A program made the translations under genes and the position numbers. This document shows, one piece after another, positions 40,774 to 48,557 of a DNA stretch of 64,000 bases; the first letter of the stretch is position 1, and every line of letters starts with the position of its first letter. Under the pieces are notes generated by a model that was given only the letters and a program-made list of their open reading frames with translations, had not been told where the DNA came from and did not search any database. Where the stretch lies: contig NZ_JBEQWH010000005.1 of assembly GCF_047501175.1 (NCBI RefSeq), positions 1 through 64,000 on the forward strand, read 5' to 3'. Source of the DNA: Methanoprimaticola sp047501175 (GTDB taxonomy: Archaea > Thermoplasmatota > Thermoplasmata > Methanomassiliicoccales > Methanomethylophilaceae).

Positions 40774-41567
40774 TCCTCTTCCTCCTCGTCCTCTTCCTTT
40801 CCGTTGACCGTCTCCTCGAAGACGACCTTGTCATCTATGATGTCCGCACCCCTCTTCCTGAAGAATGCGTTGACGTTGCGAATGTCGCGCTCCAGAAGCT
40901 CCTTCGCGTTGTAGTTGTCGGTGGTCATGGCCTGTCCGACGTCGATCATGATCGGCTGTCCGTCCTGCATGAGGATGTTGTACTCGCTCAGGTCCCCGTG
41001 GACCAGATGGGCGTCCTTCCAGCCGTCTATGATGAAAGATATGACCTCGTCGTACGTCTCGGTGGGATCGTCCAGGATGACGTCCCTGAGCTGGGGTGCC
41101 GGCCCGGTCTCGTCCCCGACGAACTCCATGAGCAGGCAGTTCTGATCGAACGTTATGGGCTCTGGGACGGGTATGCCGGCCTCGGAGTACCTCATGAGGT
41201 TCTTGAACTCCTTGTTGACCCAGGCGTAGATCATGTTCCAGCGGTTCCCGGTGACCCCTCTGAACCTGGGGTCGCCCTCGATGTACTTGGCCACCCTCTT
41301 GAAAGTGGACGTGGAGGTCCTGAAGATCTTCAGGGCCATGCCGTCGCCCTCCTCGTCGGTGGCATAGAACACATTCCCCTCCTTGCCGGTCGAGATGGGG
41401 TAGTGGACCATGTCGATGTACCCGGAGGTCATCATATCGTAGATCGTGAGGAGGGTCCTCCTGTCGAAGACCTCACCCTCTGTCTCGCGCTCGTCTCCGG
41501 TGCGATTTGTCTTCAGGGCGTCGACATGCCTCTCGAGGTACGCGTACGCCTCCTCGTAGGAGGTCAT
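40770..41567 (-). CDS. rio1: RIO1-family serine kinase
   Basis: The 265-residue product is an archaeal Rio1 kinase/ATPase. ISTGKEGNVFYATDEEG is the ATP loop, MALKIFR carries the ATP lysine, VHGDLSEYNILM is the catalytic loop and IMIDVGQAM the metal-binding loop. The tail is a run of acidic residues. Rio1 acts in late small-subunit assembly, in line with the neighbouring Dim2-like and KsgA genes. It begins six bases after the aIF1A stop. Confidence 0.95.
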   Translation of the reverse strand: MTSYEEAYAYLERHVDALKTNRTGDERETEGEVFDRRTLLTIYDMMTSGYIDMVHYPISTGKEGNVFYATDEEGDGMALKIFRTSTSTFKRVAKYIEGDPRFRGVTGNRWNMIYAWVNKEFKNLMRYSEAGIPVPEPITFDQNCLLMEFVGDETGPAPQLRDVILDDPTETYDEVISFIIDGWKDAHLVHGDLSEYNILMQDGQPIMIDVGQAMTTDNYNAKELLERDIRNVNAFFRKRGADIIDDKVVFEETVNGKEEDEEEEE

Positions 41568-41573
41568 GGTACA

Positions 41574-41909
41574 TCAGAAAATATCGAGGTTCTTGGGAAC
41601 CTTTCCTCTCTTGCTGAGGTTGACGGCCTGGGTACGGGTGTACCTGAAGTGAACGTCGCACTTGTCCGGCTGGAAGTCCCAGATGGACACGATCAGGAGG
41701 TCCCCCTCCCTTATCCACATCCTCTTCTTGATCTTTCCAGGGATGCGTCCGACGCGGGACACGCCGTCCTCGCACATGACCTTTATCTTGGATGCCCCGA
41801 GCAGCTGGTCAGCTATCCCGAACATCTCGTTCTCCTTGATATTAGGCAGGCGGACGCGTGTTACATCTGCGTCGGGACTCTCCAGCGGTTGGTCTACCAT
41901 GATCATCAC
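41574..41909 (-). CDS. eif1a: Translation initiation factor aIF-1A
   Basis: The 111-residue product has the S1-like OB fold of aIF-1A: EMFGIADQLLGASKIKVMCEDGVSRVGRIPGKIKKRMWIREGDLLIVSIWDFQPDKCDVHFRYTR contains the conserved GRIPGK..K..W...GD core. It helps position initiator tRNA on the small subunit. It is the first gene of the eight-gene translation and RNA-processing operon running to ksgA. Confidence 0.96.
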   Translation of the reverse strand: MMIMVDQPLESPDADVTRVRLPNIKENEMFGIADQLLGASKIKVMCEDGVSRVGRIPGKIKKRMWIREGDLLIVSIWDFQPDKCDVHFRYTRTQAVNLSKRGKVPKNLDIF

Positions 41910-42193
41910 TTATGTTGAAGCCCATGAAAGGCTATACTATTTAAATGATTTTGTCAGGGATAGGAAGAAGGGGCCTTTCTTGGCTGGAAGCGCCGGGACA
42001 TGGACATAGGCGGCGGCTATCCCGCGGAGGTCGGCCCCGGTCATCCGCCACGGCTCCCCGGGCCTGACACAATGGATGCTCATGTGTATCATTGTGACAC
42101 AGAATTGTACTCATTATTTTGAGGTTGGATGAGTATGTTTAAATTCGATGCTCTTAATAGTTGAGAGTTAGCAGAAAAATTCTGCGGAGTCTG
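41910..42193. other. Divergent intergenic region with surface-operon promoter
   Basis: The region separates aIF1A from the surface cassette. The plus-strand TATA-like GTTTAAAT lies near 42137-42144. A perfect inverted repeat GCAGAAAAATTCTGC at 42171-42185 sits in the leader just before the signal peptidase start. I see no RNA gene. Confidence 0.5.
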
Positions 42194-42756
42194 ATGGATA
42201 TGCCGAATAAAACGCCTAGGGGGGGACAAAGGTCCTCTGCCTGGCCATCGTTTCGATCCTCGCGGTCGTCAGTTCGGTCCTTGTCCTGTATGACTTGAAC
42301 GGTGGCTCCCTCGACATGGAGGACCGCGAGCTCGTTCTCGTGGTCACAGGGTCCATGGATGCGGGGGACACCGATTTTGAAATAAGCACGATTCCCGAAG
42401 ACAGTCTGGCGATGGTCCACAGGATCTCTGGGGACGATCTCCTAGGAATATCCGTCGGGGATGTCGTGGCATACGATCTGGGTTCGATAGAGGTTATGCA
42501 CAGGGTCGTGGACATCGATTCCGATGCGAAGCTGTTCGTTCTCAAAGGAGATGCGAACGTCTCGGAAGAAGCCGTGCCGTTCGACGCCGTGACCGGGAAG
42601 GTGGTCGGGGTCAACCATGCGCTGGGCGAGGTCGCGAGCCTCGCCAAGGCGAAGTCCGTCCTGCTGATCATGGCGGTCGCGTGCCTCGCGGTGATGCTGT
42701 ACAGCATCCGCGAGGTTGTGTGCTTTTACAGAAAGGAGGAATCGAATGAGCGATAG
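42194..42756 (+). CDS. SipW-like signal peptidase I, frame interrupted at a G7 run
   Basis: The readable protein begins with a membrane helix (LCLAIVSILAVVSSVLVLYDL), then ELVLVVTGSMDAGDTDFEISTIPEDSL, whose GSM holds the catalytic serine. VHRISGDDLLGISVGDVVAYDLGSIEVMHRVVDI and VLKGDANVSEE resemble archaeal/SipW signal peptidases, which use a Ser-His pair. A second helix ends the protein. The natural start ATG at 42194 or 42200 (MPNKTPR) is in another frame: the run of seven Gs at 42219-42225 would need one more base to join them. In the helix frame a TAG and a TAA block any upstream start. It is either a sequence error, decay, or a switchable tract. The stop overlaps the next gene. Confidence 0.7.
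42219..42225. repeat. G7 homopolymer at the signal peptidase frame break
   Basis: Seven consecutive Gs lie between the best ATG codons and the first membrane helix of the signal peptidase. Eight Gs would make one continuous reading frame. Slippage here would switch the gene on and off. Confidence 0.7.
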
Positions 42757-43357
42757 CGATAGCGGATCGGGACGCAAGAGGATCCTGGTCCCGATAGTGG
42801 CGATAATGATGTGCGCCGTTGCGATCATCGGCGTGGGATACTCGTTGACGTCCACGGTCTCGAGCAATGACAATCCTATTTCCGGTGATGGTCTGGAACT
42901 GAGCCTTTACAGCAGCAATACTGGCGGCGATACCGAATTGGAAAATAAAGCGATATTCGGTGATGGTAAGATTCCATATTCCGTGAATACGGTTACTGAG
43001 AAAAACGGCAGTGCTTTCAAAACTACGAAGGAATACAAAGTGGAGGCTGGGATTGAAGTAAAACTGAACTATGGCAATGTGTATCTGGGGATAAACAAGA
43101 CTCCCTCATCGAGTGAACCTTACACCATAACGATGACCTATAATGTGTACAGCGCACCATTTTCGGAGATAAGGTTGTACACTGGGGATGGTGCCACACT
43201 GGCTTCAGATATAGATAGTGACCCTCTGAACGGACTTCAATTCGAGATTACGGAACAATATACGAAGATCGAACTTAGAGGCATAACATCGGAATATGCA
43301 GGAGATGCATCGCCTGCATCCACAGTTGATGTGAACTTCTCTGTTACCTCGGCATGA
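42746..43357 (+). CDS. TasA/camelysin-like exported protein 1
   Basis: From MSDSDSGSGRKRILVPIV the product is 203 residues. It has a SipW-type signal: basic start, helix IVAIMMCAVAIIGVGYSLTST, then SNDNPISGDGLELSLYSS, which resembles the residues after the cleavage site in TasA and camelysin. The rest is beta-rich, with no catalytic motif. Position right after a SipW-like peptidase mirrors the Bacillus sipW-tasA operon, where TasA forms extracellular fibres. Base composition is lower in GC than nearby genes. The stop overlaps the start of the third gene. Confidence 0.65.
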   Translation: MSDSDSGSGRKRILVPIVAIMMCAVAIIGVGYSLTSTVSSNDNPISGDGLELSLYSSNTGGDTELENKAIFGDGKIPYSVNTVTEKNGSAFKTTKEYKVEAGIEVKLNYGNVYLGINKTPSSSEPYTITMTYNVYSAPFSEIRLYTGDGATLASDIDSDPLNGLQFEITEQYTKIELRGITSEYAGDASPASTVDVNFSVTSA

Positions 43358-44547
43358 ACAAAACGGAGCGTAGGATGAGATCCATTGCCTTGCCATTGTC
43401 GACGATACTGGCGGTCCTGGTCCTCTCCTCGCTCCTTCCAACGTCCTTCTGTCTGACGTCCTCCGTGGTCAGCGGAGGGAATCCCGTGTCGACATCCGAG
43501 TACGGGCTCCATCTCTATTCCGATTTCGAATGCACCGACGAGTGGGACATCTCGGCCTTCGGGGAGGCGTTCCTGGAGTACGAGGAGATTTCCGGAGGAT
43601 ACAGGATCGTCGGCGAGACCGGGTCCATGTCCGGCGTCCAGGACGTCTTCCTGAAGGTAGTCGGCGACAATGCCACCGCCGACTTGCATGTGATCGCCTC
43701 CCAGTCGTCGGGCGGGTCGGAATGGTTGTCGATATTCAGGTCGGTGTCCATAGTGTGCACCGAGATCATCGAGGTCAGATACGAGTACGACGAGGCCGGC
43801 GCCGTGGTGGGCGAATCGTTCGTCACCGGCGGAGTCATAAGTACGGAGAACACGAACCCTGAGGAGAGTAAGCTTGTAGGCACGGTGAACGTGGGCTCCG
43901 TGTACCTAGTGGAGATCCTTTTGAGCTGTGATTCGGTGACGGTGGAATCGGTCCCATCGGATTTCGACCTGGACCTGGAGTTCCTGGCGACCGACGGGAC
44001 GGCTCTGAGCTCATACTCCAAGAACTGCGACAACAGCGTTGACTTCTCGCTCAGGGTGAAGTCCTACAAAGGGGTGGGGCTCCTGTCGGATGACCATGTG
44101 TTCGTCGAGGACGATACCTACAGCATCGGCGGGGTGGACTACAACGTCGCGCTCGTCGCGTCGCAGGATAACGGCGTGACGGACGTGGACAACAGTTTCG
44201 TCCCTGACGGTGAAAAGACATCCAAGGCGAAGCTCACCATAGAGAAGGGCGTGAAGTTCATACTCTATCTGGAGGTGGCCAAACACAACAAGACCGACTT
44301 CCAGCTCATATTCTCGGTCTCGGGGCAGGACGATGTCACGATCGACGTGTCCGGGTCCACATTCATCGGCGTGCGCTCCGACAGGTCTATCGGCAAGATG
44401 GACCCGCCTTCCGTGGGAAACGGCTCCGAGAGCTATTGGATCGTCTCGGACGGGACCTATGAGCTGGACATCTCCGCGTCCGTCCCCAACTCGAACGATA
44501 AGCACGACCTTCACTTCGTCATCGTGTTCCCTGCGGATCAGGCATGA
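43354..44547 (+). CDS. TasA/camelysin-like exported protein 2
   Basis: The 397-residue product begins MNKTERRMRSIALPLSTILAVLVLSSLLPTSFCLTSSVVSGGNPVSTSEYGLHLYSDF. As in protein 1, the signal helix is followed by SVVSGGNP and a YGLHLYSD strand. The mature part is rich in beta strands, Ser, Val and Asp and has repeated immunoglobulin-like stretches. No enzyme motif is seen. It is the third gene of the unit and is probably a surface or matrix component processed by the SipW-like peptidase. It ends convergently and overlaps the M3 peptidase gene by 10 bases. Confidence 0.6.
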   Translation: MNKTERRMRSIALPLSTILAVLVLSSLLPTSFCLTSSVVSGGNPVSTSEYGLHLYSDFECTDEWDISAFGEAFLEYEEISGGYRIVGETGSMSGVQDVFLKVVGDNATADLHVIASQSSGGSEWLSIFRSVSIVCTEIIEVRYEYDEAGAVVGESFVTGGVISTENTNPEESKLVGTVNVGSVYLVEILLSCDSVTVESVPSDFDLDLEFLATDGTALSSYSKNCDNSVDFSLRVKSYKGVGLLSDDHVFVEDDTYSIGGVDYNVALVASQDNGVTDVDNSFVPDGEKTSKAKLTIEKGVKFILYLEVAKHNKTDFQLIFSVSGQDDVTIDVSGSTFIGVRSDRSIGKMDPPSVGNGSESYWIVSDGTYELDISASVPNSNDKHDLHFVIVFPADQA

Positions 44548-46319
44548 GCCGATGCGGGGTCCCCGTAGTTCTCCTTCACCCACTCGCTCATCTCGGCGGA
44601 GATCCTCAGGGCGTTCCCGTCGACCAGCACGTTGGACAGTCCGGCGTTCCCGACCGTCTCGACGTACCCGTTCCGTCCGTCCTGCTCCATGGTCGCCAGG
44701 TACATGCCCTTCGCCTTCTCGAAGTCCTCCTCCGCCGTGAGCATGATCTCCATCGAGTTCAGCGCGGATGTACTGTAGGATATGTAGTACATCGGGCTGT
44801 AGAACAGGTGGCCGACGTCTGCCCATATGTATCCGTCGTCGATCACCCCGTTCGAGATGGAGTATCCCCATCTGTCGGTTATGGACTCGAACTTCCCCAT
44901 CAGCGAGTCCACGGTCAGTTCGGTCCCCGACGCCTCGGTCTCGAACGCCCACAGCTCGAACTCCGTCAGCATGCTGCCGAGCACGACCTGGTAGCTCAGG
45001 TTGCCGATGACCATCGTCGCGTATGCGTCCGGGGCCTCCGGCGCGAGCTCGTCCAGGAGGTGGAGGGACAGGCATTCCAGTCCCTGGGAGTTTATCTCGC
45101 ACACGTCGAAGCATATGTTGGATCTCTCGCTGAGACACATGTTCGCGGCGTGTCCGAACTCGTGTATCGCGCTTATCTGGTTGTGGGTGCCCATGTCGCT
45201 CATCAGCATCAGTGCGCTGTGGTGTGCGCGGAGCTCGGACGTGTAGCAGCTGCCGATCTGTCCCTCGATGCCCTCTATCATCAGGAGGCCGTTCCTGTCC
45301 ATGTACCCCAGGAGGTCGGAGTACTCGGTTCCCAGCATGTCTGCGACCGTCTCCATCGACCCGTACAGCTCCTCGTACCCGTAGTCCTTGATGTATCCCA
45401 GGGATCCGAACAGGTCGCTCTCCCCGAACAGGAGGTCGTTGAGCGTGGTCGTCATCTCCACGTTGGTCTCGACGCAGTCGTACATCCCGGCGACGTCCTC
45501 CGGAGCGTAGTCCCTGTGGTACACATTCCCGTAGGCGTAGTCCGCATAGTCCTCGTACCCGTAGTATCCGGCGAAGTCGTTCAGGACGGAGACGAGCTCG
45601 ATGTACACCTCGATGGCATCGGTGTACTGCAGCGCGTATATCATGTCGAGCACCGCGCCCTTCTCCTCGGAGGTCAGCGTGTCGCTGTCCCATACCGATT
45701 GGACGGTCCAGGTCCTGCCTTCCCATTGGACGGAGTACTCTGTCCCCATGATCGCGGCATATTCGTTCTCGAGCTCCGACTGCCTCTGCAGGAGGCTCAC
45801 CTGCTCGGGGTCCATCTCGTCGTATTCGCGATACAAGTCCGCATCCATGCCGACCGATTCCAATGCGGATTCCACTTTCTGGCCGTTGTCCCCCGTCAAC
45901 GCTTCCTTGATGGACCGGTTGAAGTCGTCGAACGCCGAGTTGACTGTCGCGAACCAGGATGGGAACGCCTCGGAGTACTTCGCGGGCTCGCGGTAGTAGA
46001 ACGCCTCCGACCACATGTACCTCTCCTCCATGACAAGGAGGTCATGGTACGTTCCGGTTATCGCGTAGCCCATTTCGTCGATGCCGGAGTCCGGGGACCG
46101 CAGGACCTTGTTCATCAGCTCGAGGGATGTCCGGAACTCTTCGTCGGAGGCGACGGGGTCGTGGAACCTCCTCTCCTCCTCAGGTATGTCCGTTGGGAAC
46201 GTCCCGCCGTCGGGTCCCGGCATGTCCGGGGGGTCGTCTCCGAGTATCGTCGCCGCGGATATGGCCGCGACTACCGCTATGAGGATGACCGCAACGGCCG
46301 CCATCGTCTTCGAGCTCAT
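44538..46319 (-). CDS. Exported M3-family metallopeptidase (oligoendopeptidase F-like)
   Basis: From MSSKTMAAVAVILIAVVAAI the product is 593 residues. The N-terminal helix is a signal peptide or membrane anchor, and the acidic linker DDPPDMPGPDGG suggests an extracellular body. The zinc site is HEFGH (His386, Glu387, His390), with the third ligand in VCEINSQGLECLSLHLL. The distal GHLFYSPMYYISYSTSALN segment is typical of M3 peptidases. Most M3 enzymes are cytosolic, so export is notable. A TATA-like TTTTTATCC about 25-30 bases upstream supports the start. Confidence 0.88.
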   Translation of the reverse strand: MSSKTMAAVAVILIAVVAAISAATILGDDPPDMPGPDGGTFPTDIPEEERRFHDPVASDEEFRTSLELMNKVLRSPDSGIDEMGYAITGTYHDLLVMEERYMWSEAFYYREPAKYSEAFPSWFATVNSAFDDFNRSIKEALTGDNGQKVESALESVGMDADLYREYDEMDPEQVSLLQRQSELENEYAAIMGTEYSVQWEGRTWTVQSVWDSDTLTSEEKGAVLDMIYALQYTDAIEVYIELVSVLNDFAGYYGYEDYADYAYGNVYHRDYAPEDVAGMYDCVETNVEMTTTLNDLLFGESDLFGSLGYIKDYGYEELYGSMETVADMLGTEYSDLLGYMDRNGLLMIEGIEGQIGSCYTSELRAHHSALMLMSDMGTHNQISAIHEFGHAANMCLSERSNICFDVCEINSQGLECLSLHLLDELAPEAPDAYATMVIGNLSYQVVLGSMLTEFELWAFETEASGTELTVDSLMGKFESITDRWGYSISNGVIDDGYIWADVGHLFYSPMYYISYSTSALNSMEIMLTAEEDFEKAKGMYLATMEQDGRNGYVETVGNAGLSNVLVDGNALRISAEMSEWVKENYGDPASAHA

Positions 46320-46409
46320 GCCTATGCATCGCCGAGTGCGGATAAAAATGGATTCGTATCGCCCGACCACGCACAATCCTTATAAATCAGATGCGGATGG
46401 GCATGCTAG

Positions 46410-46485
46410 GCTCCAGTAGTGTAGCGGCCAATCATTCGGCCCTTTCGAGGCCGACACTCGGGTTCGAATCCCGACTGGAGCACCA
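46410..46485 (+). tRNA. tRNA-Glu (anticodon TTC), CCA encoded
   Basis: GCTCCAG at 46410-46416 pairs with CTGGAGC at 46475-46481; the discriminator is A46482 and CCA is encoded at 46483-46485. The anticodon stem CGGCC/GGCCG closes CTTTCGA, giving TTC. The TATA box CTTATAAATC lies about 25-30 bases upstream. Confidence 0.96.
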
Positions 46486-46492
46486 TCCCTTC

Positions 46493-47599
46493 TCAGGACA
46501 TCAGCTTTTTTCTGAACTCCGCGCTCCTCGCGGCGATCTCGTCGACGTTGTTCTTGTCGACGGCGTACACCTCGGGAAGCTTCCTGGGGTGCGCCTGCAG
46601 CATTCTGTCCAGCAGGGACCTGTCGGGGAACTCGCACTTCTTCAGGTAGTCCCTGTTCCAGTTCGCGGCGAGGTTCAGTATGGCCTCGATCCCCCTGTCG
46701 TTGAACAGCGATGCGAACACGGCGCCCACGGTCGAGTCCTTGGACATTATGGCGATGTTGGACCCGCGGACCGCGAAGTCGGTCCCGTTGAACGACATGG
46801 CCACCCCTCCCGCGTCCCTGACGAGGTCCAGGCACTGGTAGTCGGTGTCCTCCCCTCCGACGTACATGGTGCAGTCGAGGTCGATGTTGGTCTGCTTCCT
46901 GATGTCCAGGAGGTGGTACGCCTTCTTGTGGGACGTTATCGCCGTGGAGCCCTCCATAAGGGCCATCCCCGGCGTCCCGGGCATCTCGTCCTGGAGGATC
47001 CTGTCCAGGGTCTTTATGATCTTCACGTCCGCGGGGTCGACCTCCATGGGAACGTTTAGCTCGTATACGGTCTTGGGGACGCGGAGCGCGGTTATCCGGT
47101 CGCCCATCTCGCGGATCTTCCTGGAGTCCGAGCGGCCGAACTCGGTGCGGTCGAGGTCCATCCTCGAGTAGAACGGGTCGCACAGCGGCGCATCCACGCG
47201 TTCGGAGACCTCCAGCCATCCGTGCTCGTATATCGATGTGGAGACGAAGGTCGGGAGCAGCTTGGAGACGAACCTGAGCGCATCCTCGGACCCGGGCATC
47301 ATCTGGACGGTCTCGGCGTAGCACCGCCTCACGGAGTAGTCCGTGGCCCCGTTGGCCTTGAGGAACGGTATGACCCATTTCACCAGGCTCCCTGCGGTGG
47401 CCTCCTCCCTCCCGAGCACGTACGCGGTCAGCGCATCGTACCTCCTCACGACGTCGTAGAAGTGCGCGCCGTTGCGTATGAACCTGGCGCAGAGGTCCCT
47501 CAGGGCGTTGTTCTTCAGTATGAACCCGCTGAGGTCCGTGACGAATATCCTGTCCGGGAACAGGCCCAGCTCCTCGACCGGATCGAACTCGCCTGGCAT
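46493..47599 (-). CDS. EhaR-like HAD-superfamily protein
   Basis: The 368-residue product resembles energy-converting hydrogenase subunit R (EhaR), a HAD-fold protein of methanogens. FVTDLSGFILKNNALRDLCARFIRNGAHFYDVVRRYDALTAYVLGREEATAGSLVKWVIPFLKANG follows the EhaR opening, with the first aspartate of the HAD motif in VTDLSG. The late MYVGGEDTDYQCLDLVRDAGGVAMSFNG matches the metal-binding end. The second aspartate of HAD motif I is replaced (DLSG instead of DxD), so phosphatase activity is doubtful. No hydrogenase genes are nearby. It follows the PurN-like gene by three bases. Confidence 0.7.
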   Translation of the reverse strand: MPGEFDPVEELGLFPDRIFVTDLSGFILKNNALRDLCARFIRNGAHFYDVVRRYDALTAYVLGREEATAGSLVKWVIPFLKANGATDYSVRRCYAETVQMMPGSEDALRFVSKLLPTFVSTSIYEHGWLEVSERVDAPLCDPFYSRMDLDRTEFGRSDSRKIREMGDRITALRVPKTVYELNVPMEVDPADVKIIKTLDRILQDEMPGTPGMALMEGSTAITSHKKAYHLLDIRKQTNIDLDCTMYVGGEDTDYQCLDLVRDAGGVAMSFNGTDFAVRGSNIAIMSKDSTVGAVFASLFNDRGIEAILNLAANWNRDYLKKCEFPDRSLLDRMLQAHPRKLPEVYAVDKNNVDEIAARSAEFRKKLMS

Positions 47600-47602
47600 C
47601 GC

Positions 47603-48427
47603 TCACCCCTCCAGCGCCCTGTCGACCATGTCCGACAGGTCGTACGGGCCGTTCAGGGACCCGTCCGATGTCACCGGCCTCTTGTCCTCTATCCTGATCC
47701 TGCCGTCGGCGAATGCGGCTATCGTCTCGGTGATGAGCGGGAGCTCGCGCTTCGCACCGTCCTCGCGGATCCTCTTGAACAGGGGCTCGTCCTGGCCCTC
47801 CTCGGACCTGATGCCGTCGAGGCCCCTCGTCTTGAGTTTGGATTCCATCTGTTCCCAGAGGGCATCGTACTCCCCTCCGCGGATGGGGAACTCGCAGTAC
47901 GTTATCGCCGCGCCGCGGTCCCACTCCTCCGTGCAGACGTGCATCATGGCGCCCTGGGAGCGGGCATCCTCGGAGATGAGCTGCCATATTACCTCCTGCC
48001 AGGTCCCCTTGGGGCCGTCCGGCAGGGCGGGATGGAGGTTCAGCATGTCGAACTCCTCGCAGGTCTCGTCGTCCATCCAGAGCATGTACCCTGCCAGGAT
48101 CCCGAGGTCGAACGGGTACGGTCTGACGGATTCCCTGAGGACCCTGCCGTACTCGACGCGCCACCCGGCCTCGTCCCTCTCCCTCAGCTCGGGCTCGAAC
48201 TCCTTCCAGGATGCGGTGACCAGCGGTATCCCGTAGTCCCTGACCATGTCGAAGAACATCTGGCGCTGCTCGCGCTTGGGATTGTCCGCCTCCTCGTTGG
48301 ACCAGTTGCAGAACACGAACGCGATCTCTATGTCGAGGTCTCCTGCTAGCTTGCGGTCCATGACCGCTTTGAGAAGGTTGCGGGACCCCGGGCCCCTTCC
48401 TGTCGAGAACCAGCCGAGTCTGAGCAT
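47603..48427 (-). CDS. PurN-like formyltransferase of unknown substrate
   Basis: From MLRLGWFSTGRGPGSRNLLKAV the product is 274 residues, longer than PurN (about 200). The formyltransferase core is present: IEIAFVFCNWSNEE, LGILAGYMLWMDDE, and MLNLHPALPDGPKGTWQEVIWQ, whose Asn and His are catalytic in the family. HVCTEEWDRGAAI matches the strand before the catalytic aspartate. The C-terminal 80 residues are extra. No other purine genes are nearby, so the substrate is uncertain. It is coupled to the EhaR-like gene. Confidence 0.75.
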   Translation of the reverse strand: MLRLGWFSTGRGPGSRNLLKAVMDRKLAGDLDIEIAFVFCNWSNEEADNPKREQRQMFFDMVRDYGIPLVTASWKEFEPELRERDEAGWRVEYGRVLRESVRPYPFDLGILAGYMLWMDDETCEEFDMLNLHPALPDGPKGTWQEVIWQLISEDARSQGAMMHVCTEEWDRGAAITYCEFPIRGGEYDALWEQMESKLKTRGLDGIRSEEGQDEPLFKRIREDGAKRELPLITETIAAFADGRIRIEDKRPVTSDGSLNGPYDLSDMVDRALEG

Positions 48428-48557
48428 GGTACCGCCATACGTGCGCGCATATATTACGTTCAAGGTCGCAAATGGGACGCGTTCCTTTGCGAGGAGGTCG
48501 CATTTCGATACAGGAAGGCATTTCCTGTGACGATTCTGTCCGAGTGATATCGGGGCA

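Noticed and set aside
38987..40834. 615-residue Pus10 fusion with upstream sequence
   Set aside because: The extra N-terminal part is the KH-domain gene read in another frame; Pus10 has its own ATG at 40213 and normal length.
42200..42240. In-frame TAG before the signal peptidase helix read as pyrrolysine
   Set aside because: In that frame a TAA lies just upstream and no start codon lies between them, so reading through TAG would not restore a start.
44011..46014. 667-codon minus-strand frame across the exported protein and the M3 peptidase
   Set aside because: It lies in another frame of the confident M3 peptidase, is Arg/Gly-rich and has no domain.
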